NCBI GenBank assembly: GCA_015039365.1
Contig: WION01000011.1
Span: 124,001-188,000, forward strand
Source of the DNA: Amanita rubescens
Taxonomy: Eukaryota > Basidiomycota > Agaricomycetes > Agaricales > Amanitaceae
Direction of reading: 5' to 3'
DNA: 64,000 nucleotides
The first letter of the stretch is position 1. Every line of letters starts with the position of its first letter. The notes under the pieces are model-generated. The model searched no databases and had not been told where the DNA came from. It was given only the letters and a program-made list of their open reading frames with translations. The position numbers and the translations under genes are program-made. Positions 1-10,310 of the stretch are shown here, in pieces.

Positions 1-2190
1 TCTCTGCTCTCCGTCGCTTCCACCTGCCGCCGTCGGACCCGCTACTTCAATCAGTTCCCCCTTCACCCCGCAGATTTAGCCGCGAAAGGCTCACTCTTAC
101 ACGTCACATCGCTGGTGGAGGTCATGTGACACGCCTGGCGCGTTAACTTTGTTTATCGCGATTTGCTAGCGAGCGGGCCCTAGCGATAAGACGGATGAGA
201 GCTCTCATTGTCGAGAGCTCTCCGTACAAGTCAACGGCTACAAGAGGCATCAGTCCGCGACGGCAATCCAAGGAGAGCGAGAGGAGAGTGTGCAGCCATG
301 TGAGGGTGGCTTGGACGAAGGTAAGTCTTTCGTTCTTCGTTCTTCTCTTTCTCCATCCTTCAATAATGTCCAGATAAGTGGCATTCACGTGAACGAGGAT
401 GGGCGCACTGTGAGGACTCAAGACTGGTCCTCAATTAGTTTGGGCCTGGACGACTGTCAGCTTCGAGGTTAGGACTACGTGTCGACGTCACTCAATCACT
501 CGACTGAACGACAACGTTTGATTATCTGAGTGCGGTTATGCAGGCTGTATTGGGTGGGCTGGAAGGTGGTGGCAATAAAAGTGACTGGGTCTGTGTGTGC
601 TTAACTTTCAAACATAGCCTACTATACATAGAATGGCAGGAAAAGAAAGGGAGGACTCGGACTTGCTGTGCAATGCAGTGGCCCATACCTGCGAGTGTTT
701 GTTTGTCATTGTTGTGAAAACTTATTGACTTGAGCAAACTTATGCAATAATCAGCCAATTGACCAGAAAACTAGTCAACCTGGAAGCTCTTTGACCTATT
801 GACTGGAAAATTAAACAATTAAGAAACTCTTTGATCTATTGACCAGAAAACTAAGCAATCAAGCAGCTCTTTGGCCATCTGACTGCTGATATGATTGGCC
901 TAATGACTGATAAGGAGGGTGACTTATTGACTGGAAAAATAGTGGTGACTGGACACAACTTGTGATACTGGACATCTGGAATACCATTTGACAAGAAAAC
1001 TATTTCGCTATCTGACTGTTTCACATAAAGATCTGATAAACTGCTTGATTGGAGAACAAAAGGACAGGAAATATCATTGACCCAACATGCTGTCGAATAT
1101 TTGTTGCATCAGCTTAGTGCAACAGGTTGTAACTGATTGAATGGTAAATGAAATTAACTTGAAAACTAATTGACTAATTGACTTTTGACTTGCTGAATGT
1201 TTAGCTGCTGAAGCCTGATTGAATGTGGGATTGAGGAATGAAAAGACATGTGTAACTGGAAGAGCCTACTTGACTGTGGGATGTAAGGACCTCTCACATG
1301 CTTAACTAGATACATGATTGACCTGACATTGGGATAACTTAAGGGAACTTAGTGCATCCATAGATGATTTACTGGAAGACATATCACTGGACATGGAACT
1401 GCTTGACTTGAGCAATGATCAACCCCTTGAATGAGGAGGCCTTGCTGACCAAGGGGAGCTTGATATATGGCAACTATTCAATAATTGCACTCAGAGCAGC
1501 ATGTAATCATGTGTACTAGGATATAGACAAAATGGATTGTACTGGACATTACATATTGTCTTTTAAATTGTCAAATGTGTTAACAATTTGTCCAAGTGTC
1601 CTAGGATACATTTGAAATGTTGATGCTGAAAGCTACATAGTATCTTGCAAATTATTAAACATGCAGTGTATTTGACATGGCAGACAGATGTACCAATTGT
1701 TCAAGTCAAATAATGGGCAGGAGAAAACTTTGCAACAATTCCAATGTTAAGCTTCAGTACAATTTAAATTTGACCAGCATACACTGATTGTCTTAGTAAA
1801 GTGTATACACTAAAAGCAGCTTGTTCATCAATGCCCTAGGCACTTAAACTGACTTGTGAGCTAGGGGTCACTATCAAATCACTGTGCTGACTGTATTTTC
1901 CCTAATTATCGACTGAAATAAGCTTGACATCAATTGTAAGAAAGGTATGAGTATCTTAATATAACTTCTAGACTTGTGATATTAAAATATACATGACAGA
2001 AGACAACTTATGGCCAACATGTCTGTTGGCCAGACTTGCTGATCATGTCTTGTCCCACTTATGCTGTCTTAGCCTCTCTAGAAATCTAATATTCCTCAAC
2101 ACAGCTTTTCATGGTGCCTTGTTCTCATATACAAGTTCATAAGTCGACACAAGTTTTTTTGCAGGGTTGCTGATGCACCAATAATGACAA
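1..2190. other. No supported gene; AT-rich repetitive DNA
   Basis: I see no convincing coding exon here. Short open frames lack codon continuity, recognisable motifs or splice sites. From about 530 to 2100 the sequence is AT-rich and repeats loose variants of a motif like TTGACTGGAAAACTAA on the plus strand. Around 195-240 there are short self-complementary stretches built on GAGAGCTCTC. It may be non-coding sequence of the Helitron whose helicase remnant follows, or intergenic filler; the sequence does not decide. Confidence 0.5.
758..877. repeat. Three tandem copies of a 40-bp unit
   Basis: Three consecutive units start near 758, 798 and 838. Each begins ATTGAC(C/T)(A/G)GAAAA and ends near CTCTTTG. 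Diverged relatives of the unit are scattered through the next kilobase, suggesting an old minisatellite. Confidence 0.6.
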
Positions 2191-2194
2191 TGAG

Positions 2195-3876
2195 ATGACT
2201 CCCTCTGCCGACATAGACGATGAAGAACGTTCTCTGCATGGTCTGCTGTCCAACCCGGTGATAGGCCTTGACGAAAATGTGACCGCCGTTTTCAATAAAC
2301 GAGGTAATCTTGTCCCTAAAGCATCCTTTGTCGCAGACTATGTTTATCGGCCTGAGATTATGCATGACACGTGTCTGTGGGATTTTTTGTCGTACACTGA
2401 CAAACAACGTTCTAGAGTAACGCATCGCGCTGACGACGACGACGACGGTGACTCCGAAACAGAATCTGTATCTGACACACCCCTCGCATCTATCACGGCC
2501 GAGATGGACCCTCGTACATCTTTCCTGCATTTGCTTCATGAACAGGGGAAACAGACAAAGACATTCCGGTTTAAGGATGAACATCCAGACGCCGGTACAC
2601 ATCTCCTGCATCTTGTCTCTCCTTCAAGAAAATATATACTCGTTCCGTCCGGGCCTGCGATACCTCGTTTTGATCGTCCAGACTCTACAAATGCTTATTG
2701 TCGTCTAATGGTTATTTTGTTCAAACTGTGGGTCTCCGCCACAGACCTAAAGCGCAACGATGAAAGCTGGGCCCTTGCGTACAATGAATTTATTAACTCA
2801 AACGACGTCTGTTACTCGCATTACCAGATCATGCAAAACATACAATTCTTACACGCCTGCCGAGACAATCGTGATTGCGTGGCGAAAGAACGTCTATCAC
2901 AACATTTGCCTTCCGAAGTCATTGATGCTGTTCCTGTCGAATCGGAACTTGTTGCTGCCCCGGATGAAAATGACATCGACATGGTTCAAGAAAGACATGA
3001 AAACCTCCTGCGGGATATCCAACGTCAAAACGTACCGGCCAATGCGCGCTCTCTGGACTGCCTAAATGCAGTATCTATTGCTGGTCTTACGGGCACTTCG
3101 ACGTCGAGTTCACCCACAGTGAACGTGATTAACTACAACTCTAATCACTCATCATCGGACATAACTTCCTCGATTAAGGAATGGAAATCGCTATACACTT
3201 CTCGTCGGAAAGCGATGAAGAATAATTTGCACGACAATACAGAGATTGCAGGTCCTGTCCGCACTAATGATGTTAATTCAACTTCACTGACTAGCATTAA
3301 TAGTTTCGATGATTTATCTTACACGCAAAACGCGGTAAACCATCCAAGTGACTTTATCTCTTTAGCTTCCTCTCCTACCGATGCTAACTTGGCTGAATCC
3401 ATTTGTGCACAGTGGACGCTTAACGCCGACCAACGACGCGCATTTAACATTATTGCTCATCACGCTTGCGACATTGGTGACAACGTTGAACCCTTGAGAA
3501 TGCTTATATCTGGTCCAGCAGGATCAGGCAAGACTCAGGTGCTTAACGCTTTGCGACAATTCTTCTCACTAAGGGGTGAGGATCGCAGATTATGCATTAC
3601 GTCTTACATGGGCATCGCCGCTGACAACGTTGGGGGCATTACATTGCACTCAGCCCTAAACCTCACTCCTGGTGACTTATCTCGTGAACCTTCCGCTCAA
3701 TCTATTGACGAGCTTAAACACATGTGGACCGGTGTTGACTACCTATTCATCGATGAAGTATCCATGCTCAGTTGTGAATTTCTTCATACTATTAGCGTCT
3801 CACTCGCCCGCGCCACCGGTCGCTCACTCCCTTTCGGCGGAATAAACGTCATTTTTGCCGGGGACTTGGCTCAGCT
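2195..3876 (+). pseudogene. Truncated Helitron RepHel helicase
   Basis: This is part of a rolling-circle (Helitron) RepHel protein, a PIF1/RecD-type 5'-3' DNA helicase. The frame keeps the linker typical of fungal RepHel proteins: FKDEHP near residue 128, then CRLMVILFKLW, then YSHYQIMQNIQFLHAC. The helicase core follows, with Walker A GPAGSGKTQVLNAL near residue 443 and Walker B LFIDEVSML near 522. The frame runs into motif III (GDLAQL) and is then replaced by the left end of the KDZ transposon, which adds a short foreign tail and a stop at 3910. Helicase motifs IV-VI are missing. The N-terminal Rep nuclease with its HUH and Tyr motifs is not visible upstream. The gene is therefore broken at both ends and should not support transposition. 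Its remainder is not found on the far side of the KDZ element. Confidence 0.85.
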
Positions 3877-4026
3877 CCACCTGTTAAGCCGGCAATCAAC
3901 TGCTAATTAGCCGGGGACACAGGCCCTGTGTCCCTTGCTAATTAGCGAGCTTCTTCGCTCAATCTCTCACTTTCAATAATTCCCGTTAATTATTAAGTTG
4001 AATTTCAGTTATTTCTGCTCCTACCA
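3877..4026 (+). repeat. Left terminal inverted repeat of the KDZ transposon
   Basis: 150 bp, matching the reverse complement of 14842-14991 with 5 mismatches. It begins CCACCTGTTAAGCCGG. Close to the tip lies a compound palindrome: GGGACACAG...CTGTGTCCC flanked on each side by GCTAATTAGC. This could form a cruciform or be read as paired transposase-binding sites. Confidence 0.93.
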
Positions 4027-5284
4027 CACATTTCTCCCATGTGATACAGCTTGAATAGTTTCGGCGTGTTACGCGGTCACGGGAAAGATTAACTTCAACT
4101 CGTATTCACTGGTATTGTATGTACAAAGGGCTAATTATTGAGCTAATCATCATTAAAATCACTACCGGATGGTGGGCTCTCTTCATCTGAAGAAATAATT
4201 GGCCTACTCTTGAAAACGCGACTGGTCCGGTGGCCCGTCTTGGAACGGGTTTGCATGCGGGAAGGCACGGAAGGGGTTCCCGATGGCTCGTTCTCCCCCC
4301 TGTCGCTGCCATTTTCTTCCTCGTCGGCGCATTCTTCGTCGTCAGGCTGTTGAACCGCTCGCTTCTTCCTCGGCTTCCCCTTGTCACTACGCTGCTTCCG
4401 TTTACGGCCGACAGACTCGCCGGCCGCTTCCCGTTCTTTGATTGATTCCACGTGGAGTCGTACTTCCCGCTCCGTGATCCTGACCCAATGACAATCATGG
4501 GATCTCAGCGCTTGTCCAAGCTGCCGAAGTTCATCCATGCTTGTGAGACTTGCAGGATTCGTGAATTTGATGTTCTCCGGCCATCCGACGAGCTTGACGC
4601 GATATTTCTGTACAAACTTGTCGTAATTCACATAGTTCATGCTAATATTATCCATATTGGTAATACGCTCTGTCATCAGTTAGAATTCCGCGTCACGACA
4701 GGAAGGATGAAAAACTTACTGAGACCACCGAGAATGAAGTTACTGCACTGCGCCCGAAGACCTGGCCATGAATCTGCCTTTTTTCCAGCTAGAATGGGTG
4801 TTAGAAAGGTGACTAAGCACGAAAAACTTGAGACTTACCTTGCCCGTGTGAACAAGCCCAATTCTCAAACTGGCGCAGGAGGCTCCACGCGTCAATCTTG
4901 AGGACTTCGGTAAAAAAAGACTCGGTATTTGCCGTTGCAATCCATCCTGGAATACCAGAGTCCCGGACGTCGCCCCTGCTTGCAAACAAAAATACGTGCG
5001 CGCCCGTCCGCGACGCTAAGTTGTCGGCCTATGATGAACGTTAGTAAGAACGATACACCGATAAATGCAAACTTACCTCCTGTGATAAACGTTGGATCGT
5101 GAATCGCATGTCCTGCGCAGCAGAGATGTTTGACGCTCTAGCCCCCTTTTTCTTAAGGTCGCGGTGGTCCTCCAGCTCCTGCAGTAGCTCGCTCTTTTCG
5201 TCCGCAGTCAATTCTTGCATTATTTCTTCAATGTTGATCATGTTTTGGACTTCGAGCAGCTTCAACCGATTTCCCTCTTCCCGG

Positions 5285-5681
5285 TGAAACGATCAGAAGA
5301 AGGCCGATGCGGAAGTGCGTTCGGCCAAAGGGGCTTCGGAGGTCAGTCCTGGGGGTGCCTCGGAGGCAGAGAGAGTGCCGAAGACGAAGGTGAACGAGTG
5401 GAAGGTGTCCGAAGCACCGAGGAACGAAGGGAACGGAAGGAATCGAACTCGGAACGAAGCTGGGGTGATAATTCGCTAACTACAACTACGTACACAATGG
5501 TATATATACTACGGAGGCACGAGGTGACCATGTGACAATTCCTGCACCGAGTCCGAGGCCTGTACATGCGTCCGAACACAAACGATCATCCTCCGGGATC
5601 GAGCATAGGCTCGGAGTGCTTTGGGGAGCTTCGGAAGGCTTCGGAGATCGGTTCCAACGTAGCCGGAATCGGCTCGTTACA
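5285..5681 (-). repeat. 3' LTR of the gag-only element
   Basis: 397 bp, direct repeat of 7514-7910. The last residues and stop codon of the Gag ORF lie inside it (stop at 5586). A short purine run, AGGAGG, precedes it in the element's sense and may be the polypurine tract. Confidence 0.92.
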
Positions 5682-7190
5682 CCTCCTGGGTACTTTTAAT
5701 ACTGACCTCCTGGTCAGGTCTGGGAGATCGGATGGTGATAGGAAGTAGAAGGGAAGTGGTGGGTGGGTTCTTCTCATCTCGCTTTCTTCAATCGTGCAGG
5801 CGGTCAGGGCGGCGGTCGGAATTTCGGCGGAATCAGGTCTCGGAATGGCAGCTGTTGGGACGCCAGATGGCTCGGAAATGATAAAGACTTCGGCGATGGG
5901 GTCGCCGAGGGTTTCCGGGGTGGCAGAAATTGACGTAGCAGTGGTGGGGTCATCAGGAGCCTCGGAGGTCTCGGTGGTATCATGCGTTGTAGTGGTAGGA
6001 GCGTCGGAGGGTCTGGAGGGTTCAGAGGGTTCGGAGGGGGTGGTATTAGGGAGCGTGGATTGATTAGGGATCGTGGTGCTAATGTGTATGTGCGTCGGAG
6101 TCGTATGTACGTTTTGCAGTTCTTCAGTATTGACAGGCTCGGCGGTATGCGTTCCGGAGTGGTCTAGAGCTTCCAGGAAGTAGTTGGAGGACACAAATGG
6201 CTTCGGAGCGGTCGGCTGTGTGTACCTCAGCAGCCATACATCGATGCGTTCTTTGAACCATTGTCCGAAGTGGCGGTATTGGAATGCATTCGGTTCGTTG
6301 CCGTCCAAAAATTGAATCCGTCCATCGACTATTTTGATCTTCCCTTGCCTTGCGTATTCATCCCTGATATGGCACCAGGCTGTCCGATGATTGATATCTC
6401 CGCAGAAAATGCATCCGCTAAGGAGATGGGTGGAGGCTGTGCTCGGAGCGAAGGCAGTGCTCGGAGGGGGAGTAGGGATAGGTGTCGGAGGCGTCGGAAG
6501 CGTCGGAGCTTGTGGGGTGGTCGCGGCGAGCAAGGCTATAGCAGACCTTGAGCTGATAATGAATTGTGCGGCACTATTCATGTCTTTTAGATCATAGCCG
6601 TCATCGGGGTGGACGTCCGGGTACTTGATTGTGAGCCGAGTAGTGATATCGGGTCGGAGCTCGGGAGGGAATGCGGACATGTACATGATACTTGCCTCAC
6701 GGCGTGTCATGCGGTGCTTTCCGATGAGGTATTGAGCTGTTCCGGAAAATTCCCTGTGATACTCAGCAAGGGCAGTCTCGGATGTGACATTTTGCGCTGA
6801 GAAGCGGTCGGAAATGGCGTGTAGTGCTGCAATAGTGTGGCGGCGATCGGGCTGTGCCTCGGGGTAGATCTCGGAGATCGCTTTCTTAAATGCATCCCAG
6901 GTTTTCGGATCCGATAGGGTGTCCCGAGCGGCTCTCCAGATCTCGGAAGATTTCTCATCGGTATAGTAGACAGCCCATTTGATCAGTTCGGCATCTCCGG
7001 AGCGTTGTCTATCCTCGCAGATCATCTCGATATCTTCGAGGTATCTCTCAAGACCAGCGGCAGTGCCTCGGAAGCAGGGTGCCTCCTTGTTCGTTCGGAT
7101 GGGCATGCGGCGGTTTGGTTCGGTCATGATGTTACTGGCAGGCCGAAGCGAAGCGAGCTGTTCTGATGGAAAGCGAGGTGGATTAAGCAA
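5586..7190 (-). CDS. Gag-like nucleocapsid protein
   Basis: A 534-aa ORF. Residues 40-220 resemble the retrotransposon Gag capsid region: FRGTAAGLERYLEDIE, later KWAVYYTDEKSSEIW and WDAFKKAISEIYPEA. This part would build the virus-like particle. Near residue 270 there is a zinc knuckle, CIFCGDINHRTAWC (C-x2-C-x4-H-x4-C), for RNA binding. The C-terminal 200 residues are Thr/Pro/Ser-rich and low in complexity, and continue into the 3' LTR. MTEPNRR, about 20 codons downstream of the first Met, could be the real start. No pol domain follows, so the product would act only as a structural protein. The intact frame fits a young element. Confidence 0.88.
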   Translation of the reverse strand: MLNPPRFPSEQLASLRPASNIMTEPNRRMPIRTNKEAPCFRGTAAGLERYLEDIEMICEDRQRSGDAELIKWAVYYTDEKSSEIWRAARDTLSDPKTWDAFKKAISEIYPEAQPDRRHTIAALHAISDRFSAQNVTSETALAEYHREFSGTAQYLIGKHRMTRREASIMYMSAFPPELRPDITTRLTIKYPDVHPDDGYDLKDMNSAAQFIISSRSAIALLAATTPQAPTLPTPPTPIPTPPPSTAFAPSTASTHLLSGCIFCGDINHRTAWCHIRDEYARQGKIKIVDGRIQFLDGNEPNAFQYRHFGQWFKERIDVWLLRYTQPTAPKPFVSSNYFLEALDHSGTHTAEPVNTEELQNVHTTPTHIHISTTIPNQSTLPNTTPSEPSEPSRPSDAPTTTTHDTTETSEAPDDPTTATSISATPETLGDPIAEVFIISEPSGVPTAAIPRPDSAEIPTAALTACTIEESEMRRTHPPLPFYFLSPSDLPDLTRRSVLKVPRRCNEPIPATLEPISEAFRSSPKHSEPMLDPGG

Positions 7191-7493
7191 GGGGCTTCAG
7201 GGACGAAAGCTATTGATCGATCGGAGCTGGATCGGGAGTAGTGGAACGTGTGGGCGTTGTTCGGCTGATGCTGTGTCAGTGCTGTGGGGCCGAGTGGTGA
7301 AGGCTACTGCAGTGTAAAGAGCGGGGAGGGTATAATTGAAGAAAGGTCGGCGGGGTATGGTCTCTGGGCTATGGGAGGGCCGGCAGAGTGCTTGGAGTGG
7401 CTCGGAGCAGATTCCAAGTGACACCGGAACTTGTCCGATGCTTTCTGTGCAGCAGTTGGGTGAGAGGAATGACCGACGGACTGACCTAAGAGC

Positions 7494-7511
7494 CCCTCGC
7501 GGTGGGCTCCA
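7494..7511 (-). promoter_or_regulatory. Probable tRNA primer-binding site
   Basis: Two bases after the 5' LTR the minus strand reads TGGAGCCCACCGCGAGGG. It begins with TGG, as expected for pairing with the CCA 3' end of a tRNA. The matching tRNA cannot be named without a tRNA set. Confidence 0.6.
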
Positions 7512-7513
7512 GT

Positions 7514-7910
7514 TGAAACGATCAGAAGAAGGCCGATGCGGAAGTGCGTTCGGCCAAAGGGGCTTCGGAGGTCAGTCCTGGGGGTGCCTCGGAGGCAGAG
7601 AGAGTGCCGAAGACGAAGGTGAACGAGTGGAAGGTGTCTGAAGCACCGAGGAACGAAGGGAACGGAAGGAATCGAACTCGGAACGAAGCTGGGGTGATAA
7701 TTCGCTAACTACAACTACGTACACAATGGTATATATACTACGGAGGCACGAGGTGACCATGTGACAATTCCTGCACCGAGTCCGAGGCCTGTACATGCGT
7801 CCGAACACAAACGATCATCCTCCGGGATCGAGCATAGGCTCGGAGTGCTTCGGGGAGCTTCGGAAGGCTTCGGAGATCGGTTCCAACGTAGCCGGAATCG
7901 GCTCGTTACA
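7514..7910 (-). repeat. 5' LTR of the gag-only element
   Basis: 397 bp, direct repeat of 5285-5681. In the element's orientation it starts TGTAACGAGCC and ends GTTTCA. A TATATATA stretch near 7731-7738 is a plausible core promoter. Confidence 0.92.
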
Positions 7911-9138
7911 CCGGCCTGCGGACAGATGTGAGAATAGTACAAAATCCAGCAAAAGAGCTTACCTTCATTGAGTTCTTTTGCTTTCTTGTGGAGGATGGCG
8001 TTCTTAAGATTTGGTTTGCGCGTTGATTTCAGTGTTGATGACGAACATAACAAGACGCGGATGTAATCTTCTTTTTTCCTGAATTTCTCTGCCAGTTCCT
8101 CAACCAACTTGTCTCGGAGTACGTGGAATGCCTTGACCTCAGCCAGTAAGGCTTCTCCATTTTCTTTTATCTGCGCGCTTCTCATTTTTATGGTCTGGCG
8201 TTCTGCGTGAGTCCTGGGGCGATAGACGCGTGACCGAATTGGCTGTACAACGGCTGTTGGTAAGCGTTTGGCCCACGTGTCTAACGACTCGGCGGCCGTG
8301 GGACCATCTTCTCCCTCACTGGCAGCTGTTCGCAATAGCTCGCGCTGATGATTGAGTCGAACCATATACTCTTTGACCCGCTCGTCGTCAACAGGATGCT
8401 CGTCAGCAGCAGGAGGCTCGTCTTCATCATGATTCTCGTCAGCAGCAGGATCGCCATCCTTGAATACAATAACATAACCATTAGCTTTATGAGTACGTGA
8501 AATCACTTACAGAATCATTTCCCAACGGAGTCTGACGTCTCGTTCCAGCGTTTCCCACTGGCCTTTGGGGATCCGTGGAAGGGCGAGCCTGGGTACTGAA
8601 ATGCAATATGTCAGTATTGATATTTCGGTTGGACTACTTGTTTAACTTACATTCGATTCTGACGGCGCGCGCTCGTGGGCGCATTAGATGATGTTCCCGT
8701 ACTGTTCGACGACATCTGGAATCCGGAAGATCCAACTTCCTGTCGTCTTCGGTGATTTGGGTATAATATTGGTTCCGGGGGATTATTCTCTTCATATACA
8801 GAATTACGGTTGACGATATTATAGTTTTTAGGTTGCTGTAAATTTGAAGGAGCGTGTGGTCGCGTGTGAGATGCCGAAGGAGTAATGACTGGCGGTTTAG
8901 TAGCGTGCGGGGAGTTCAACGAACTAGGTGGCGTATTCAGTGGACCGAAGGTTCGTCGGCCTCCTGTAATTGTAGCCCTTGCTGAGATAGGGATATAGCC
9001 TCTTCCTCTTCCTATACCCGTGTCCAATGACGATGCCGTGCAGCGGCGGTGGTGCGTCAAGGACGAGGAAGCCTTTCCGTGGCCTCGAGAAGATGGATTC
9101 CCTGGGCGAGCATTCTCGTCCTCGCAGGAATTGCTCAT

Positions 9139-9288
9139 GGAGCCGCCAGCAGCCGGAATAAGGTGGGCGCCAATGGGAAAACTTGCGACTTAACAATGAT
9201 CCATTAAATAATTCCCAACACGTGGGAAGTTGAACATTGAGTTCTGACACGTTTTATTTGCATCCACTAACACACACACACCCCAACC
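9139..9288. promoter_or_regulatory. Divergent promoter inside the KDZ element
   Basis: 150 bp separate the start codons of the minus-strand accessory gene and the plus-strand RNase H1 N-domain gene, so the two probably share a bidirectional promoter. It contains a (CA)n run just before the plus-strand ATG but no clear TATA box. Confidence 0.55.
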
Positions 9289-10256
9289 ATGGCGCACAGT
9301 AAGCCCACTCCCCCACCTTCGTATAATAAAAATTAATCCTTGTGACAGGTCAATCTCGTGTTTCAAGCGGCAGGCGCCAGACGTCAAGCTCCAGACACAG
9401 GGGCAGTCAAGGAAGCTCGGATGGTAAGCCATCGATCACCAAAAACGAGCTTCGCTCACGACGCTTCCCACTTAAAGCGACGGTCTCTTCAGTAACATCT
9501 CAGATGGAAAATATTACTATAACAAGTCGGCTCCAAGACATGGTCCGCGAATTCATGCGGGACGTCCCTTACAATCGTGGAGGCCGCTACAACTATTATG
9601 TGGTCTACTGTGGCCGCGAGTCTGGAGTTTTTGACACCTGGTACGACGTTTGTTTATCTTTTATGGTCAGAGAATGGTAACGACTGACTATTTGGACAGG
9701 ATCTCGACTCATCAATCTGTTATTGGGGTGTCTGGCAATGCTTATAAGGGGTTTCACACCCTCCGCGAGGCACAGACCTCCTACAACGGATGGGTTGAGT
9801 TTCTCACCCAGCGAGCACTAGGGGGCCCTAGAGTTCAAGCCCCAATCTCGGCATCGCAGCCACGCGTTCCCGCGTCAGCGCCCACATCTGCTCCGCTTTC
9901 TCCTGTGCCCAGAGCACCTGTGGTGCGCGCTCAACCGCCTGCGCCGCCCACTCCTGGACTCGGTAGCCTGAGGGAAACCCCTTCCCCAACTCTTTCGGAT
10001 GCTTCGTCACTCGGTCTCGGGCAAGACCCGTGGTTCGTAGTTGCCGAAGGAGAGCGCCCGGGTGTCTATCACACCAGGTGTGCATTCTCATCATTGATAT
10101 TGAGCAGAGCACTTAGACTATTTTTGAATTAGGGATGAAGCCTTCGACGCTTTGGGAGACTCTCCCATTGCCGTCATTGACCGGGTCTTCGGAGAGTTGG
10201 GGGCGTTGCGTCTGTTCGTGAGGAAGTATATGAGGAACCAAGTGCATGCTATTTGA
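9289..10256 (+). CDS. Double RNase H1 N-domain (viroplasmin-like) protein
   Basis: Four exons: 9289-9298, 9349-9640, 9700-10077 and 10133-10256, giving 267 aa. The splice frames agree throughout. The protein has two copies of a small domain like the RNase H1 N-terminal / caulimovirus viroplasmin fold, which binds RNA-DNA hybrids or dsRNA. Copy 1 reads YYVVYCGRESGVFDTW, then YKGFHTLREAQTSYNGW. Copy 2 reads PWFVVAEGERPGVYHT, then a shorter helix. A Pro/Ala-rich linker joins them, and the N-terminus is basic and Ser/Arg-rich. No RNase H catalytic domain is present. Being inside the transposon, it may help the element, for example by binding transposition intermediates or RNA; that is inference. 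The last 45 bp are repeated just downstream. Confidence 0.8.
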
Positions 10257-10310
10257 ATAATGCGTTTGTTCGTGAGGAGGTATTATGAGACAGAGTACAT
10301 GCTATTTGAA
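10212..10310 (+). repeat. Duplicated 3' end of the RNase H1 N-domain gene
   Basis: The segment ending the gene (10212-10256, starting TCTGTTCGTGAGGA and ending GCATGCTATTTGA) is repeated imperfectly at about 10264-10310. It looks like a short tandem duplication across the stop codon. Confidence 0.7.

Larger units (their letters stand above)
5285..7910 (-). mobile_element. Gag-only (non-autonomous) LTR retrotransposon
   Basis: A 2626-bp element with two 397-bp LTRs that I count as differing at only two positions. Each LTR is bounded by TG...CA in the element's orientation. It is flanked by the 4-bp direct repeat CCGG (5281-5284 and 7911-7914). The internal 1.8 kb encodes a single Gag-like protein; no protease, reverse transcriptase, RNase H or integrase motif is present. 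This matches the class described as TR-GAG elements, which depend on enzymes supplied in trans. The near-identical LTRs point to a recent insertion. It lies in an exon of the KDZ accessory gene, in the same orientation as that gene. Confidence 0.92.
4143..9138 (-). pseudogene. KDZ accessory gene, split by an LTR element
   Basis: I read seven exons: 9138-8651, 8595-8511, 8458-7963, exon 4 (7915-7911 joined to 5280-5077), 5028-4839, 4788-4720 and 4669-4143. Exon 4 is interrupted by the LTR element. Leaving out 5285-7910 and one CCGG copy (5281-5284), the frame is open for 2064 nt (687 aa). The N-terminal third is Ser/Pro/Asn-rich and looks disordered. The middle (exon 3) is charged and helical, with an acidic start. 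Exon 5 carries a motif like FFTEVLKIDAWSLLRQF. Exon 7 has a conserved-looking block (LVGWPENIKFTNP, then HWVRITEREV), followed by a basic stretch (GRKRKQR, KPRKKR) that could be a nuclear signal and an acidic tail. I recognise no enzyme. Given its place in the element, a DNA-binding or transposition-helper role is possible but inferred. Confidence 0.75.

Noticed and set aside
4230..4445. Hydrophobic plus-strand ORF near the KDZ left end
   Set aside because: It is antisense to the last exon of the accessory gene and lacks any support.
7715..8506. 263-codon minus-strand ORF taken as one protein
   Set aside because: Its second half runs through an intron and into the LTR. The real exon is 8458-7963, with a clear donor at 7962.
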